64,000 nucleotides of DNA from Pontibacter indicus (GCF_900156345.1 NZ_FTPP01000002.1:1116001-1180000); one strand, 5' to 3'; numbered from the stretch's first letter, positions 8,385-17,941 are shown. Made by a program: numbers and translations. Notes: generated from the sequence alone by a model not told the origin.

Positions 8385-9342
8385 TGTCACGCAGCCTTTG
8401 GTGTCGGTGATCTGCCTTTGCTACAACCATGAGCGCTTTATTGCCGAGGCTTTGGATTCGGTGCTGGCCCAGACTTATCCCAATCTGGAAATCATCATCA
8501 TGGACGACTGCAGCACCGACAACAGCGTGGCCATCATCCGGGAATACCTTCAGAAATATCCGCAGCTCACCTTCCTGAGCACGGGCACCAACCAGGGTAA
8601 CACCAAAGCGTTCAATACGGCCTGGCGGGCTTCCAAAGGCGCTTACATCATCGACTTTGCCACGGACGACGTGCTGCTGCCTGAGCGGGTGGCGCAGCAG
8701 GTGGCGGCCTTCGAAAGACTGGACGAAACCTACGGCGTCGTCTATTCGGATGCGGAGTACATCAACGATGAAGGGCGGCACGTTCGTTTTCACTGCCAGC
8801 GCAACCGGGCGGGCGAGGTGATTTCCTTTGCGCCTTCCGGCGATATATTTCACCACTTGCTCGGGCGCTACTTTATCTGTCCGCCTACCATGATGATGAA
8901 GCGGCGGGTATTTGAGGACCTGCAGGGATACGACGAAACGCTGGCCTACGAAGACTTCGATTTCTGGCTGCGCTCCGCCCGCCGATATAAGTATTTTTTT
9001 CTGGATGCCATCACCACCAAGCGCCGCCTGCATGCCAGTTCGCTTTCGCATCAACTGTATAAGCCGGGCGACAAACAGCTCTCCTCTACGGTGGTGGTTT
9101 GCGAAAAAGCAGCGAAACTGGTGCAAACTGCCGAAGAGCGCAGCGCCCTGACCCGCCGCCTTCAGTACGAGGCCCGGCACGCCTATCTTACCGGCCACTA
9201 CCAGCAAGCCGAGCAGTTTCTGAACCTGCTGCGACAGCACGCCGGACTTGGACCCGTATACCAGACCCTTCACTTTCTCAACAAACTGAAAGTAGATCTG
9301 CGCTTCCTTAGAGTGCTGTATCAGAAGCTTTTATCTCGCTGA
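8377..9342 (+). CDS. Family 2 glycosyltransferase
   Basis: 321 residues. The GT-A fold start is clear: VSVICLCYNHERFIAEALDS, then IIIMDDCSTDNS, with DFATDDVLLPERV as the DxD-type metal/nucleotide region around residue 100. The C-terminal part is helical and basic. The enzyme probably transfers a sugar, plausibly the amino sugar made by the two upstream genes, in envelope polysaccharide synthesis. Donor and acceptor cannot be read from sequence. It is coupled by overlap to the aminotransferase and is the last gene of this operon. Confidence 0.9.
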   Translation: MDSVTQPLVSVICLCYNHERFIAEALDSVLAQTYPNLEIIIMDDCSTDNSVAIIREYLQKYPQLTFLSTGTNQGNTKAFNTAWRASKGAYIIDFATDDVLLPERVAQQVAAFERLDETYGVVYSDAEYINDEGRHVRFHCQRNRAGEVISFAPSGDIFHHLLGRYFICPPTMMMKRRVFEDLQGYDETLAYEDFDFWLRSARRYKYFFLDAITTKRRLHASSLSHQLYKPGDKQLSSTVVVCEKAAKLVQTAEERSALTRRLQYEARHAYLTGHYQQAEQFLNLLRQHAGLGPVYQTLHFLNKLKVDLRFLRVLYQKLLSR

Positions 9343-9561
9343 AATTGCACTCTTTCAGGGACTTACTACACATTGCAGGTAAAGGTGTAAACAGTTTTCC
9401 GTTTCTGCGTAAGTAGTGGGTATTCCGGGTTTGTTTTATGGGTTGCGCTCTTTCCAGAATGTGCAGGTTGAGGTTTAAACACACAGCTGAACCCGAACTC
9501 CTTTTTTAACAGATAGTTAACTTAATGTTACGCTGCGGACAACTATTTTAGTATAAATACC

Positions 9562-9569
9562 TATATTTG
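9562..9569 (+). promoter_or_regulatory. Bacteroidota -7 promoter box for the desaturase gene
   Basis: TATATTTG is a perfect TAnnTTTG match 25 bases before the ATG at 9595. No clear TTG -33 element is seen at the usual distance. Confidence 0.6.
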
Positions 9570-9594
9570 AATTTCAATCGCCTAAAACAATACC

Positions 9595-10572
9595 ATGATT
9601 ACAGCCATTGCATCCCGTGTAGAAGTCATGAAGTGGATGGAAGACTTTGTCCACGAGAAGATGACAGAGTTTCTAAAGTCCGTTGAAGACAGCTGGCAAC
9701 CTGCCGATCTGCTGCCTGACGCCCGCATGGAGAATTTTTTTGAAGAAGTAAAAAATCTGCAGGAGCGTGCCCGTGACCTTAGTTATGATCTGCTGGCCGT
9801 GCTGGTAGGTGATACCATTACAGAAGAAGCGCTGCCAACTTACGAAAGCTGGCTGATGTCCATAAAAGATTTGCCAACCAACGAAGAGAGCCCTTGGATG
9901 AAGTGGAACCGCGCCTGGACGGCCGAAGAAAACCGCCACGGGGACCTGCTGAACAAATACCTCTACCTGACCGGTCGCATCAACATGCGCGAGATGGAGG
10001 CCTCTACCCAGTACCTGATCGCCGACGGCTTCGATCTGCAGACCGACAACGATCCGTACCGTGCGTTCGTGTATACCTCTTTTCAGGAAACAGCCACCAA
10101 CCTGTCGCACCGCCGTGTAGCCCAGATCGCCAAAAAACAAGGTGACGGTATGTTGGCCAAGCTGTGTGGTTATGTTGCTTCTGATGAGGCCCGTCACGCC
10201 AAAGCGTACAAGGCCTTTGTAGGCAAAATATTCGAGGCCGACCCGAACGAGATGATGCTGGCTTTCGAGGACATGATGCGCAAAAAGATCGTGATGCCGG
10301 CACACTACATGCGCGAACTGGGTGTGGACATGGGCAAAACCTTCGGTCACTTCACCGATGCTGCCCAACGCATCAACGTTTACACCGCCCTCGACTACAC
10401 CGACATCCTGCGTGACCTGGTAAAAGAGTGGAAGCTGGAAACGGTTACGAACCTAAATGATGCCGGCGAGCGCGCCCGTGATTATCTGACTGCTTTGCCA
10501 GATCGCCTTAAAAGAGTAGCGGAGCGTATGAAAGCCCCACAATTGGAGTATAAGTTCCGTTGGATTGACTAA
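9595..10572 (+). CDS. Acyl-ACP desaturase (fatty acid desaturase type 2)
   Basis: 325 residues. Soluble di-iron desaturase that introduces a double bond into acyl-ACP. The two iron-binding signatures are visible: EENRHGD near residue 110 and DEARHAKAYKAF near residue 200. These are the two ExxRH motifs of the family. Length and N-terminal layout match bacterial acyl-ACP desaturases. It is single, with its own -7 box upstream and a strong hairpin terminator directly after it. Such genes are usually tuned to temperature or membrane state, but no operator is visible here. Confidence 0.93.
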   Translation: MITAIASRVEVMKWMEDFVHEKMTEFLKSVEDSWQPADLLPDARMENFFEEVKNLQERARDLSYDLLAVLVGDTITEEALPTYESWLMSIKDLPTNEESPWMKWNRAWTAEENRHGDLLNKYLYLTGRINMREMEASTQYLIADGFDLQTDNDPYRAFVYTSFQETATNLSHRRVAQIAKKQGDGMLAKLCGYVASDEARHAKAYKAFVGKIFEADPNEMMLAFEDMMRKKIVMPAHYMRELGVDMGKTFGHFTDAAQRINVYTALDYTDILRDLVKEWKLETVTNLNDAGERARDYLTALPDRLKRVAERMKAPQLEYKFRWID

Positions 10573-10590
10573 GTAGCGGAAGCTATACCT

Positions 10591-10640
10591 TATAAAGTCA
10601 GAGGGCAGGTTGCGAAAGCAGCCTGCCCTCTGACTTTATA
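10591..10640 (+). terminator. Rho-independent-type hairpin after the desaturase gene
   Basis: A 19-base arm at 10591-10609 pairs perfectly with 10622-10640 (TATAAAGTCAGAGGGCAGG and its complement), with a 12-base loop. Confidence 0.8.
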
Positions 10641-11287
10641 ATCTTATCTGGTAATTGAATTAGCAATGATGGCGCGAGCGTCCGCGCTTATGTCTGCTAT
10701 CGAGGGGCCTCTGGCTCAAGTATAGATATTGCATGCGTTGTAGCGACCGCCATTGCAGGTATAGCAATCTGACTTGTCTTATAGCTTCGCCTGTGCGGCG
10801 GGCACCTACTTTTTTCCTTGATGAAAAAAGTAGGCAAAAAAATCAAGACGCTCCAAACTCGCTGAACGCTCAAACAGTGGAGCGTCGAAAAGTGCACCTG
10901 GCGCCGCTATCTGTTTCATTGCCAGCGTGCAAGTTAGTCTTGCTATACCTGTCAGTGGTTTGTGTGGCCTTTGCAACATGGCTATACCTCTGAATTGACT
11001 TTAGCCAAAAGTCCCCTCTCGGGAGGGGCAGGTATAATCGTGCATGCTCCCCCTCCTGTTTTTAGGAGGGGGTTGGGGGGAGGTTAAACCCTTGTGTAAG
11101 AAGCCCTATACAAAGATACTTACAAAAAAAGAGTTAGCGATGATTGGCCTCAATATACAGCCCTACCGAATCCCCTCAGAGTTAATCCCTTTTAAAAGAC
11201 GCTTCCGAGCATAACTGCCGTATAAGAACCGGTGTGCACGAACATTCGGCTGTGTAGCGTTGTTAGGTTATAAATCAGGAGAGAGCT
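10641..11287. other. Intergenic mosaic of repeats (copy B region)
   Basis: No gene is supported. It holds the GGCGCGAGCGTCCGCGCT module at 10670-10687, structured repeat copy B at 10784-10968, and a palindrome followed by AATCGTGCA at about 11011-11044. A second CCCCCTCCT hairpin lies near 11047-11085, and an attC-like stretch near 11210-11276. The VWA gene start follows directly. Confidence 0.75.
10784..10968 (+). repeat. Dispersed structured repeat, copy B
   Basis: The cleanest of three copies (others 5496-5700 and 22884-23066). Stem 1 is CCTACTTTTTT with AAAAAAGTAGG (about 10804-10833). Stem 2 is GACGCTCCA with TGGAGCGTC. A third weaker stem is TGCACCTGGC with GCCAG-C-GTGCA. Confidence 0.88.
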
Positions 11288-12388
11288 ATGAGTATTGGGT
11301 ATAGATTTGGAGAGTACATCCCGCCACAGGATGACAAGCAGGGCTTTGAGTCGCTGCTGAAGATCTTTTTGCAGCTGGTCATGATTACGTCCGGCGATGT
11401 GGCTGAGGCGCTGGCCTGGCTAAGTTCGCTGGACAAGCAGTACGGCCTGACCAGCGACGACTACGGTATCGGCGATTTTATCGAGGAGCTCAAAAAGAAT
11501 GGGTACATCGACGAGAATCCGCAGGAGGAAGGCGTGCTGAAGCTGACGGCCAAGAGTGAGCAGAACATCCGGAAGAGCGCGCTGGAGGAGATTTTTGGTA
11601 AGCTGAAGAAAGGCGGCAAAGGCAGTCATGCCACTCCCCAGACAGGTATAGGCGACGAGGCCAGCACCGACCGCCGGGAATACCGCTTCGGCGATGCACT
11701 GGAGCAGATTTCCATGACCGACTCCATCCGCAACGCTCAGATCAACCACGGTCTTTCCGATTTCCGCCTGACCGAGCAGGATCTGGAGATTATGGAGACG
11801 GAGCATAAAACGCAATCGTCCACCGTACTGATGATCGACATTTCGCACTCCATGATCCTTTATGGCGAAGACCGCATCACGCCGGCCAAGAAAGTGGCCA
11901 TGGCGCTGGCCGAACTGGTGAAGCAGAAGTACCCGAAAGATACCCTGGACGTGATTGTGTTTGGTAACGATGCCTGGCAGATTGAGATCAAAGATTTACC
12001 CTACCTGGAAGTTGGTCCTTACCACACCAACACGGTGGCCGGCCTGGAGTTGGCAATGGATATTCTGCGGAAGCGCAAAACGTTGAATAAGCAGATCTTT
12101 ATGATCACGGACGGCAAGCCAACCTGTCTGAAAGAGGGACTGCATTACTATAAAAACAGTTTCGGCCTGGACCGCAAGGTGGTCAATAAAACCCTGAACC
12201 TGGCAGCCCAGTGCCGTCGACTCAAAATTCCGATTACCACCTTTATGATCGCATCGGACCCCTACCTGCAGCAATTCGTAGACGAGTTTACCAAAGTGAA
12301 TAACGGCCAGGCATACTACAGTTCGCTCAAAGGCCTGGGCCACCTGGTGTTCCGCGACTACGGCCGCAATCGAAAGAAAAGCTTTTAA
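11288..12388 (+). CDS. VWA-domain protein paired with a MoxR-type ATPase
   Basis: 366 residues. The C-terminal half is a von Willebrand factor A domain with the MIDAS sequence DISHSM (DxSxS) near residue 184. Further MIDAS residues are likely in HTNTVAG (Thr) and MITDGKPT (Asp). The N-terminal part is helical and charged, without a signal peptide, so the protein is cytoplasmic. An AGGAGAG ribosome site sits seven bases before the ATG. The AAA ATPase gene 380 bases downstream is the usual partner: MoxR/chelatase-like AAA plus VWA pairs act together as metal-insertion or protein-remodelling chaperones. The substrate is unknown. Confidence 0.88.
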   Translation: MSIGYRFGEYIPPQDDKQGFESLLKIFLQLVMITSGDVAEALAWLSSLDKQYGLTSDDYGIGDFIEELKKNGYIDENPQEEGVLKLTAKSEQNIRKSALEEIFGKLKKGGKGSHATPQTGIGDEASTDRREYRFGDALEQISMTDSIRNAQINHGLSDFRLTEQDLEIMETEHKTQSSTVLMIDISHSMILYGEDRITPAKKVAMALAELVKQKYPKDTLDVIVFGNDAWQIEIKDLPYLEVGPYHTNTVAGLELAMDILRKRKTLNKQIFMITDGKPTCLKEGLHYYKNSFGLDRKVVNKTLNLAAQCRRLKIPITTFMIASDPYLQQFVDEFTKVNNGQAYYSSLKGLGHLVFRDYGRNRKKSF

Positions 12389-12485
12389 TTTGAAAAGTTT
12401 GGAAAGTAGAAAGGTAGAAAGTTGTGATGTAGCGACCTTACAGTGTAACGTCGTAATACTACGCAGTATGGGTGCAACTTCGTAG

Positions 12486-12505
12486 GGACAGGTCGCGACC
12501 TGTCC
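12486..12505. repeat. 20-bp perfect palindrome, also at 52945
   Basis: GGACAGGTCGCGACCTGTCC. A flanking TTCGTAG on one side and GAATC on the other are shared, in reverse orientation, with the copy at 52945-52964. It is followed here by AATCGTGCA at 12507-12515. Confidence 0.8.
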
Positions 12506-12525
12506 GAATCGTGCACTAAAAATGC

Positions 12526-12756
12526 TCAGGACTGCTTTCTCTTCAAAGAGCTGGCGAACAGAAACAAAAGGAGTAAGGCTCCCAGGGCAGTATAGTAGAA
12601 AGTAGTACTCAGTTCAAAATATATCCTGGAAACGAAGGCGATTAAAAACAGAAACAGGCCGATGATTTCCAAAAGTTTATAGAGCGGGATCTTTCGCAAA
12701 AGGCAAGATAGTTTTTTTCGAAACGATCTCCGAAAATTTAATAGTTTAATAGTCAT
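12526..12756 (-). CDS. Small two-helix membrane protein of unknown function
   Basis: 76 residues, on the strand opposite to the flanking VWA and AAA genes and filling the gap between them. The N-terminus is strongly basic (MTIKLLNFRRSFRKK). Two hydrophobic stretches follow at about residues 30-45 and 53-67, with a basic end (SLKRKQS), as expected for a small inner-membrane protein. I recognise no family. Its start lies 15 bases from the start of the AAA gene, so promoters would overlap. It may be a chance frame; the clean membrane topology is the only support. Confidence 0.45.
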   Translation of the reverse strand: MTIKLLNFRRSFRKKLSCLLRKIPLYKLLEIIGLFLFLIAFVSRIYFELSTTFYYTALGALLLLFLFASSLKRKQS

Positions 12757-12770
12757 TCAATTAAAAGAGA

Positions 12771-14291
12771 ATGCAATACGAAGACATTAAAGCAGAGAAC
12801 TTACTAAAGATAAAGACCCTGGGCCAGTTGCGCGCCGCCGGGTACGAACCGCAAACCGTGAAGCAGGAACTGCGCCATAACCTGATCCGCAAACTGCAGC
12901 GCAAGGAGGAAGTGTTTCCGGGCATTTGGGGCTATGAAGAGACCGTGGTACCCGACCTGCAGCGGGCCATTTTGTCGATGCACCACATTAACCTGCTCGG
13001 CTTGCGCGGACAGGCAAAGACGCGCATCGCCCGCCTGATGGTCGACCTGCTCGACGAGTATATACCGGTGGTTCAAGGCTCCGAGCTGAACGATGACCCA
13101 TTGCAACCGCTCTCCCGTTACGCCAAAGACCAAGTACACGAGCACGGCGACGATACACCCATCAGCTGGCTACATCGTTCCGAACGATATACCGAGAAAC
13201 TGGCTACGCCCGATGTGTCGGTAGCTGACCTGATCGGCGATGCCGACCCGATCAAGGCGGCCACCATGAAGCTGCCATACTCCGATGAACGGGTGATTCA
13301 CTTTGGTCTGATTCCGCGTTCGCATCGGGGCATTTTTGTTATCAACGAACTGCCCGACTTGCAGGCGCGCATCCAGGTGGCGCTGTTCAACATTCTGCAG
13401 GAAGGCGACATCCAGATCCGTGGTTTTAAGGTGCGTTTGCCGCTGGACATCCAGTTTGTGTTCACCGCCAACCCCGAGGACTATACCAACCGTGGTTCCA
13501 TCGTAACGCCGCTCAAAGACCGCATCGACTCACAGATCATCACGCACTACCCGAAATCCATCGAGATCGGCAAGAAGATCACGCAGCAAGAGGCGCACGT
13601 CAAAGAGGAACAGGAGCAGCTGGTTACGACCAATGACATCATCAGCGATCTGATAGAGCAGGTAGCTTTTGAGGCACGTGAAAGTGAATATGTGGATGCC
13701 AAGAGCGGCGTATCGGCGCGTCTGACGATCTCAGCTTTCGAAAGTCTGCTGAGTGCCGCCGAGCGACGTGCTTTGCTCAACGGCGAAAGCAAAACCTATG
13801 TGCGGGTATCTGATTTTCTGAACACCATACCTGCCGTAACGGGCAAGGTGGAATTGGTGTATGAAGGCGAGCAGGAGGGAGCCGGCCACGTAGCACAGGT
13901 GCTCATGGGCAAGGCCATCCGCACTCAATTTCTTCACTACTTCCCGGACCCTGACAAGGCTAAGAAGTCTAAGGAGGGCAATCCGTACAAGAAAATAACC
14001 GACTGGTTTGGCGATGGCAATACGGTGGATATTCTGAATGACGCCACAGCTTCGGACTACAAAAAAGCCCTGCAAGCTATACCTGGTCTAAGCGAGCTGG
14101 TCGAGAAATTCCGCTCCGATGCGAAAGGCGACGAGAAGCTGTTCATGATGGAGTTCGCCCTGCATGGTCTGGCCGAGCACAGCCAGCTCAGCAAGAACCG
14201 CCTCAGCACCGGTCTGCAGTTCAAAGACCTGCTCAGCGGCATGTTCACAATGCCAAGCTTCGGAGAGGAAGAGGACGAAGACGACTTTTAA
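12771..14291 (+). CDS. MoxR/magnesium-chelatase-like AAA+ ATPase
   Basis: 506 residues. AAA+ ATPase with a Walker A of the GxxGxAKT type (LLGLRGQAKTRIARL, near residue 77). The Walker B-like strand is IFVINELPDL near residue 185, where the usual Asp-Glu is Asn-Glu. VFTANPEDYTNRGSIVTPLKDRID is the sensor/arginine-finger region. The C-terminal third is helical and ends in an acidic tail (EEEDEDDF). It resembles ChlI/BchI-related proteins that occur with a VWA partner outside chlorophyll synthesis. It should act with the VWA protein at 11288-12388. A terminator hairpin follows. Confidence 0.88.
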   Translation: MQYEDIKAENLLKIKTLGQLRAAGYEPQTVKQELRHNLIRKLQRKEEVFPGIWGYEETVVPDLQRAILSMHHINLLGLRGQAKTRIARLMVDLLDEYIPVVQGSELNDDPLQPLSRYAKDQVHEHGDDTPISWLHRSERYTEKLATPDVSVADLIGDADPIKAATMKLPYSDERVIHFGLIPRSHRGIFVINELPDLQARIQVALFNILQEGDIQIRGFKVRLPLDIQFVFTANPEDYTNRGSIVTPLKDRIDSQIITHYPKSIEIGKKITQQEAHVKEEQEQLVTTNDIISDLIEQVAFEARESEYVDAKSGVSARLTISAFESLLSAAERRALLNGESKTYVRVSDFLNTIPAVTGKVELVYEGEQEGAGHVAQVLMGKAIRTQFLHYFPDPDKAKKSKEGNPYKKITDWFGDGNTVDILNDATASDYKKALQAIPGLSELVEKFRSDAKGDEKLFMMEFALHGLAEHSQLSKNRLSTGLQFKDLLSGMFTMPSFGEEEDEDDF

Positions 14292-14329
14292 GAAGTTTAA
14301 GAGTTTAGGAGTTTTAGAGTTGAGGAGTG

Positions 14330-14370
14330 AAAAGCCAGAAGCGGTGTAAGAACTGCTTCTGGCTTTTTTG
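14330..14370 (+). terminator. Terminator hairpin after the AAA ATPase gene
   Basis: AAAAGCCAGAAGC pairs with GCTTCTGGCTTTT across an 11-12 base loop, followed by a T run. Confidence 0.8.
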
Positions 14371-14414
14371 CTTGTTGATAGTGAGCAATGCTCCGGACTT
14401 CCAGGTATGTAGCT

Positions 14415-14705
14415 CTATACCTGCAGTAAGACAGTTGCTATGCTATCCCACTCTTCCTGAAGAGAGGTATCTGGCCGCTTTCTGCCAGCCCGGCTATACC
14501 AGTAATCCGCGTTCCAGGTATCGCCTTCCTGGCGGTGCAGGTAGGCGTGAATCCAGGCAGCGGTTTTATCTGGCAGGTCCTGCACCAGCACGTGTGCTTT
14601 CTCCCAATCGCCCTTCGCCTCGTGCCACAGCGCGTGCAGGTATATCGACGCCTTCGGGGGAGGTGCATCGGCGGTGAGGCTTGCTTTGAAGGTAGTGAGG
14701 TTCAT
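14415..14705 (-). CDS. Small conserved hypothetical protein
   Basis: 96 residues, hydrophilic, no signal peptide. It reads like a small conserved family seen in Bacteroidota and some other bacteria: LHALWHEAKGDWEKAH, then AAWIHAYLHRQEGD and ADYWYSRAG. The pattern suggests a short TPR-like helical protein. No function is known to me. The next gene upstream on this strand is separated by only 28 bases, but the two need not be related. Confidence 0.72.
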   Translation of the reverse strand: MNLTTFKASLTADAPPPKASIYLHALWHEAKGDWEKAHVLVQDLPDKTAAWIHAYLHRQEGDTWNADYWYSRAGRKRPDTSLQEEWDSIATVLLQV

Positions 14706-14733
14706 GGGAAATTATGGTCTATAAGAAGCAACT

Positions 14734-15249
14734 TTAGAAATGAAGACTTAGGGCAATTTTGTCGAACAGTGCTTTGTAAGTTTCAAAATTAGGAGATATG
14801 GTTACCATCGTTAATATTAGTATAGTACCTTCCCTGTTTGTAAACAGAACATAATTGTGCATATCTTCTTTACTGTATTTGTTTTTATGGGACTCAATCA
14901 GGTATTTGTACTTTCTGTTGTTGATCACCGTGTCGCCCTGCTCTATAATTGTAAACCCTTCGGCGGTACCGATACTCTCTAAGAACTTTTTATACGTTGC
15001 ATCCAGGCTTTTCTCGTCACGACGTAGAATATTAAGATTGAAGTTCTCTCTTGGTACATCCTCCTCAGTTTGTTTCTGCCTGAATGCCATTAAAGCCAGA
15101 GATCGGTCAGCGGGCACACCATATTTCCAGCCAACCGGCACGCCTATCTGGTAATTACTTACGGTATCCTGAAGGATAGCAAGTTCTTGTCCAAAACTTA
15201 CAGTCTTAATAGATACAAGGATGAGGAGCGTTAGTAGAAAGTTTTTCAT
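14734..15249 (-). CDS. Secreted hypothetical protein
   Basis: 171 residues with a clear signal peptide (MKNFLLTLLILVSIKTVSFG, cleavage expected before QE). The mature part has the look of small periplasmic PsbP/DUF1795-like proteins: an early YQIGVPVGWKYG strand, a central NNRKYKYLIESHK strand and a C-terminal ILTMVTISPNFETYKALFDKIALSL. That resemblance is a guess from pattern. It has lower GC and more AT-ending codons than its neighbours, as does the following gene. Confidence 0.72.
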   Translation of the reverse strand: MKNFLLTLLILVSIKTVSFGQELAILQDTVSNYQIGVPVGWKYGVPADRSLALMAFRQKQTEEDVPRENFNLNILRRDEKSLDATYKKFLESIGTAEGFTIIEQGDTVINNRKYKYLIESHKNKYSKEDMHNYVLFTNREGTILILTMVTISPNFETYKALFDKIALSLHF

Positions 15250-15338
15250 GTATTAGTTTTAGGGAATAGTTTGTCGAGTAATTAACAATCAGCTTTCATG
15301 TTGAAAAGTAAGGCTGCAAATGAATCTATAATATAAAA

Positions 15339-15923
15339 TCAGTATCCCTGCGTGTCGCTCTTATTCAAAATAGGCTTTTCAGCGTTGCTTCTATAAAGCT
15401 CCAGTGCACTTGTTATAAATTGGTAAAGTAAAGGATGCGTATCTTTTTGAGGTGATACTGCATAAAGTTCATACGCTGGCATGTTCTCATGTTTTACTTT
15501 TACAACTGCACGGGTACCATCCAAGACGATTCTATTTTTGTTTTGCTCATCCACTGTCAGCGTCTTTTCCTTCGATAAGGAATCGCTGAGATGCAGCAGG
15601 GGATGGTTTGATGAAATTATCAGACTATCTTTTTCAAATACCTCATACTTTTCAATAATTTGGATGAGCTGCTTTCGCGTTTCAGGATCATCAAAGGTTT
15701 TCGCTAGTTCTTCAATTTTTAAACTGTCTTCCTTAGTGGGCTTCAATTCCCCCTCCTTTCTTTTAGAATAAAGAATTTTTGTTGTGTCTCCTGACTTTAG
15801 GACATAAATTTTAAACTGTGAGTGACTGGCGGATGCAGTAGATGTGATTTCAATCTGATAATTGCCGGTAGATTGAGCAAGCGAAATAAGAGTGGTCAGA
15901 GTTAGAAGTAGAAGTGTTTTCAT
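15339..15923 (-). CDS. Secreted hypothetical protein
   Basis: 194 residues with an N-terminal signal peptide (MKTLLLLTLTTLISLAQS). The mature part is charged and lysine-rich, alternating helix (residues 55-90) and strand (IVLDGTRAVVKVKH). No family is recognised. It lies upstream of the secreted protein 14734-15249 on the same strand with a 90-base gap. Both are AT-richer than the surrounding genes and may be a small acquired pair. Confidence 0.68.
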   Translation of the reverse strand: MKTLLLLTLTTLISLAQSTGNYQIEITSTASASHSQFKIYVLKSGDTTKILYSKRKEGELKPTKEDSLKIEELAKTFDDPETRKQLIQIIEKYEVFEKDSLIISSNHPLLHLSDSLSKEKTLTVDEQNKNRIVLDGTRAVVKVKHENMPAYELYAVSPQKDTHPLLYQFITSALELYRSNAEKPILNKSDTQGY

Positions 15924-15974
15924 TTTTTGTAAGTAGTTCTAATATGAGTTAAAAGACTGCTGCAAATGATGATC

Positions 15975-17165
15975 TCACCCAAACAAAGCCGGAAGCTGCT
16001 TCAGCAAGGTATAGCCACCCATCCAGGCCATTACCAGCACTACCAGTAAACCAAAAACCGTCAGCCACAGCGGATGCTTATACCTGCCGATGATCTCTGT
16101 TTTGTGCGCAGCGATCAGGATGGTGCCGAGCGTGATGGGGAGGATAAGTCCGTTAAGAGCCCCTGCCAGGATAAGCAGATGCACGGGTTTGCCGATGGTG
16201 ACGAAGATGGCGGTGGAAACCACAATGAACCCGATGATGAACCAGTTTTCGTTGCGCTCGATGCTCCTGTGAAAGGACTTGATAAAGGAAACTGAGGTAT
16301 AGGCCGAGCCAATGACTGAGGTGATCGACGCCGCAACCATCACTACTCCGAAGAGCTTATACCCGATAGTGCCTGCCGCCAATTGAAAAACCGAGGCAGG
16401 CGGATTGCTCTCGTCCAGCACCAGACCTTTGCTCACCACACCCAAGGCAGCCAGAAACAGGAAAATACGGATTACGGATGCGACCGTTATACCTGACACG
16501 GCGCTAGTGTTCACCTGCTGCAGCGACGCTTCGCCTTTCACACCGGCATCGAGCAGACGGTGGCCGCCTGCAAAGGTGATGTAGCCGCCCACTGTGCCGC
16601 CTACCAGGGTAATGATGGCGATCAGGTCAATTTGGTCAGGGAGGAAGGTTTTAACAGCTGCTCCAACCAGGGGAGGATTGGAGGTGATGGCCACGTACAC
16701 GATCAGCAGAATCATCAACAGGCCCATCAATTGGGCAAAGCGGTCCATGGCCATTTTGGCTTCGCGCACCAGGAAAATGCCGATGGCAACTGCGGCGGTG
16801 ATGATGGCCCCCAACTCCGGCGAAATCCCAAAGAGTACGTTGAAGCCCAGTCCGGCACCGCCCACGTTGCCGATGTTGAAGGCAAAGCCTCCGAGCACGA
16901 TCAGCACCGCCACCAACAAACCAAGCCCAGGCAGCAGCAGGTTGGCAATGTCCTGCGCCCGCTTCTCCGACACGGCAATCACCCGCCATACATTCAGCTG
17001 CACGCCAATGTCGAGGATGATGGAAGCGAGGATCACAAAGCCGAAGCTAGCCCCGAGCGATTGCGTGAAGACGGTAGTTTGGGTGAGGAAACCGGGACCA
17101 ACGGCTGAAGTTGCCATCAGGAAGGCAGCGCCGAGCAGCACGCTCCAGTTGCGTTTCTGCTTCAT
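15975..17165 (-). CDS. Nramp-family divalent metal/proton-type transporter (YcsG-like)
   Basis: 396 residues with about eleven hydrophobic helices. The first segment shows [20 protein letters not shown], corresponding to the Nramp TM1 region where DPGN is canonical; that metal motif is not present. Members like this sit beside pxp/ycs genes (YcsG in Bacillus subtilis) and are thought to move an organic substrate such as 5-oxoproline rather than a metal. That reassignment is inference from the missing motif and context. Its start overlaps the pxpA stop by four bases, so it is the last gene of the pxpB-pxpC-pxpA operon. Confidence 0.85.
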   Translation of the reverse strand: MKQKRNWSVLLGAAFLMATSAVGPGFLTQTTVFTQSLGASFGFVILASIILDIGVQLNVWRVIAVSEKRAQDIANLLLPGLGLLVAVLIVLGGFAFNIGNVGGAGLGFNVLFGISPELGAIITAAVAIGIFLVREAKMAMDRFAQLMGLLMILLIVYVAITSNPPLVGAAVKTFLPDQIDLIAIITLVGGTVGGYITFAGGHRLLDAGVKGEASLQQVNTSAVSGITVASVIRIFLFLAALGVVSKGLVLDESNPPASVFQLAAGTIGYKLFGVVMVAASITSVIGSAYTSVSFIKSFHRSIERNENWFIIGFIVVSTAIFVTIGKPVHLLILAGALNGLILPITLGTILIAAHKTEIIGRYKHPLWLTVFGLLVVLVMAWMGGYTLLKQLPALFG

Positions 17166-17941
17166 GGGCGCTGCACGTTTGGTCGGGCTAGCGCTATACC
17201 TTCGCGCTGCAACGTTTCGTGAATATGGCGCGCAAACGTGAGCGCATGCGGCCCATCGCCGTGAATGCAGACCGTGTCAGCCTGTATACCTACGTTCACG
17301 CCCTGCTGCGACTGCACCTTGCCTTCGCGCACCATGCGCAGCACCTGGCCAGCGGCCTGGTCCGGATCGGAGATGAGCGCATCAGGCTCGCGACGGGAAG
17401 TGAGCGTGCCATCCTGCTGGTAGGTGCGGTCAGCGAACACTTCATTTGCAGCAACCAGTTGGAGCCGCTTGGCAGCCTTGATCAATTCACTTCCGGCCAG
17501 GCCGTACAGCAGCGTTTCAGGATTTACTTTATAAACCGCTTCAGCAATAGCTTCGGCCAGTTTGATGTCAGTAGCGGCCATGTTGTAGAGCGCGCCATGC
17601 GGTTTCACGTGGTGCAGCGTGCTGCCTTCGGCTTGCACAAAGGCCTGCAAGGCACCTATCTGGTACACCACCATGTCGTATACCTCCTCCGCCGAAACGG
17701 CCATATTGCGCCTGCCAAAGCCCACCAGGTCGGGCAGACCGGGGTGGGCACCGATGGCTACGCCGTGCTGCAGGCAGAGCTGTACGGTTTTGCGCATCAC
17801 GCCCGGGTCGCCGGCATGAAAGCCACAGGCAATATTGGCCGAAGTGACAAAGGGCAGGATCTGTTCGTCGTTGCCCATGCGGTAGGCGCCAAAACTCTCG
17901 CCCAGGTCGCAGTTCAGGTCAACGGATAGGGGTTCGCTCAT
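17162..17941 (-). CDS. pxpA: 5-oxoprolinase subunit PxpA (LamB/YcsF family)
   Basis: 259 residues, the usual family length. The start [19 protein letters not shown] is the diagnostic LamB/YcsF N-terminus. [24 protein letters not shown] and [11 protein letters not shown] also match. PxpA works with PxpB and PxpC to open 5-oxoproline to glutamate with ATP. It overlaps pxpC upstream and the transporter downstream by four bases each, a tightly coupled operon. Confidence 0.95.
   Translation of the reverse strand: MSEPLSVDLNCDLGESFGAYRMGNDEQILPFVTSANIACGFHAGDPGVMRKTVQLCLQHGVAIGAHPGLPDLVGFGRRNMAVSAEEVYDMVVYQIGALQAFVQAEGSTLHHVKPHGALYNMAATDIKLAEAIAEAVYKVNPETLLYGLAGSELIKAAKRLQLVAANEVFADRTYQQDGTLTSRREPDALISDPDQAAGQVLRMVREGKVQSQQGVNVGIQADTVCIHGDGPHALTFARHIHETLQREGIALARPNVQRP

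Noticed and set aside
8128..9273. 381-codon minus-strand frame opposite the glycosyltransferase
   Set aside because: Shadow frame that crosses two convincing plus-strand genes.
10733..10993. Open frame of 86 codons across repeat copy B (FFLDEKSRQKNQD peptide)
   Set aside because: Same reason as copy A. Such peptides appear as spurious annotations in many Bacteroidota genomes, as far as I recall.
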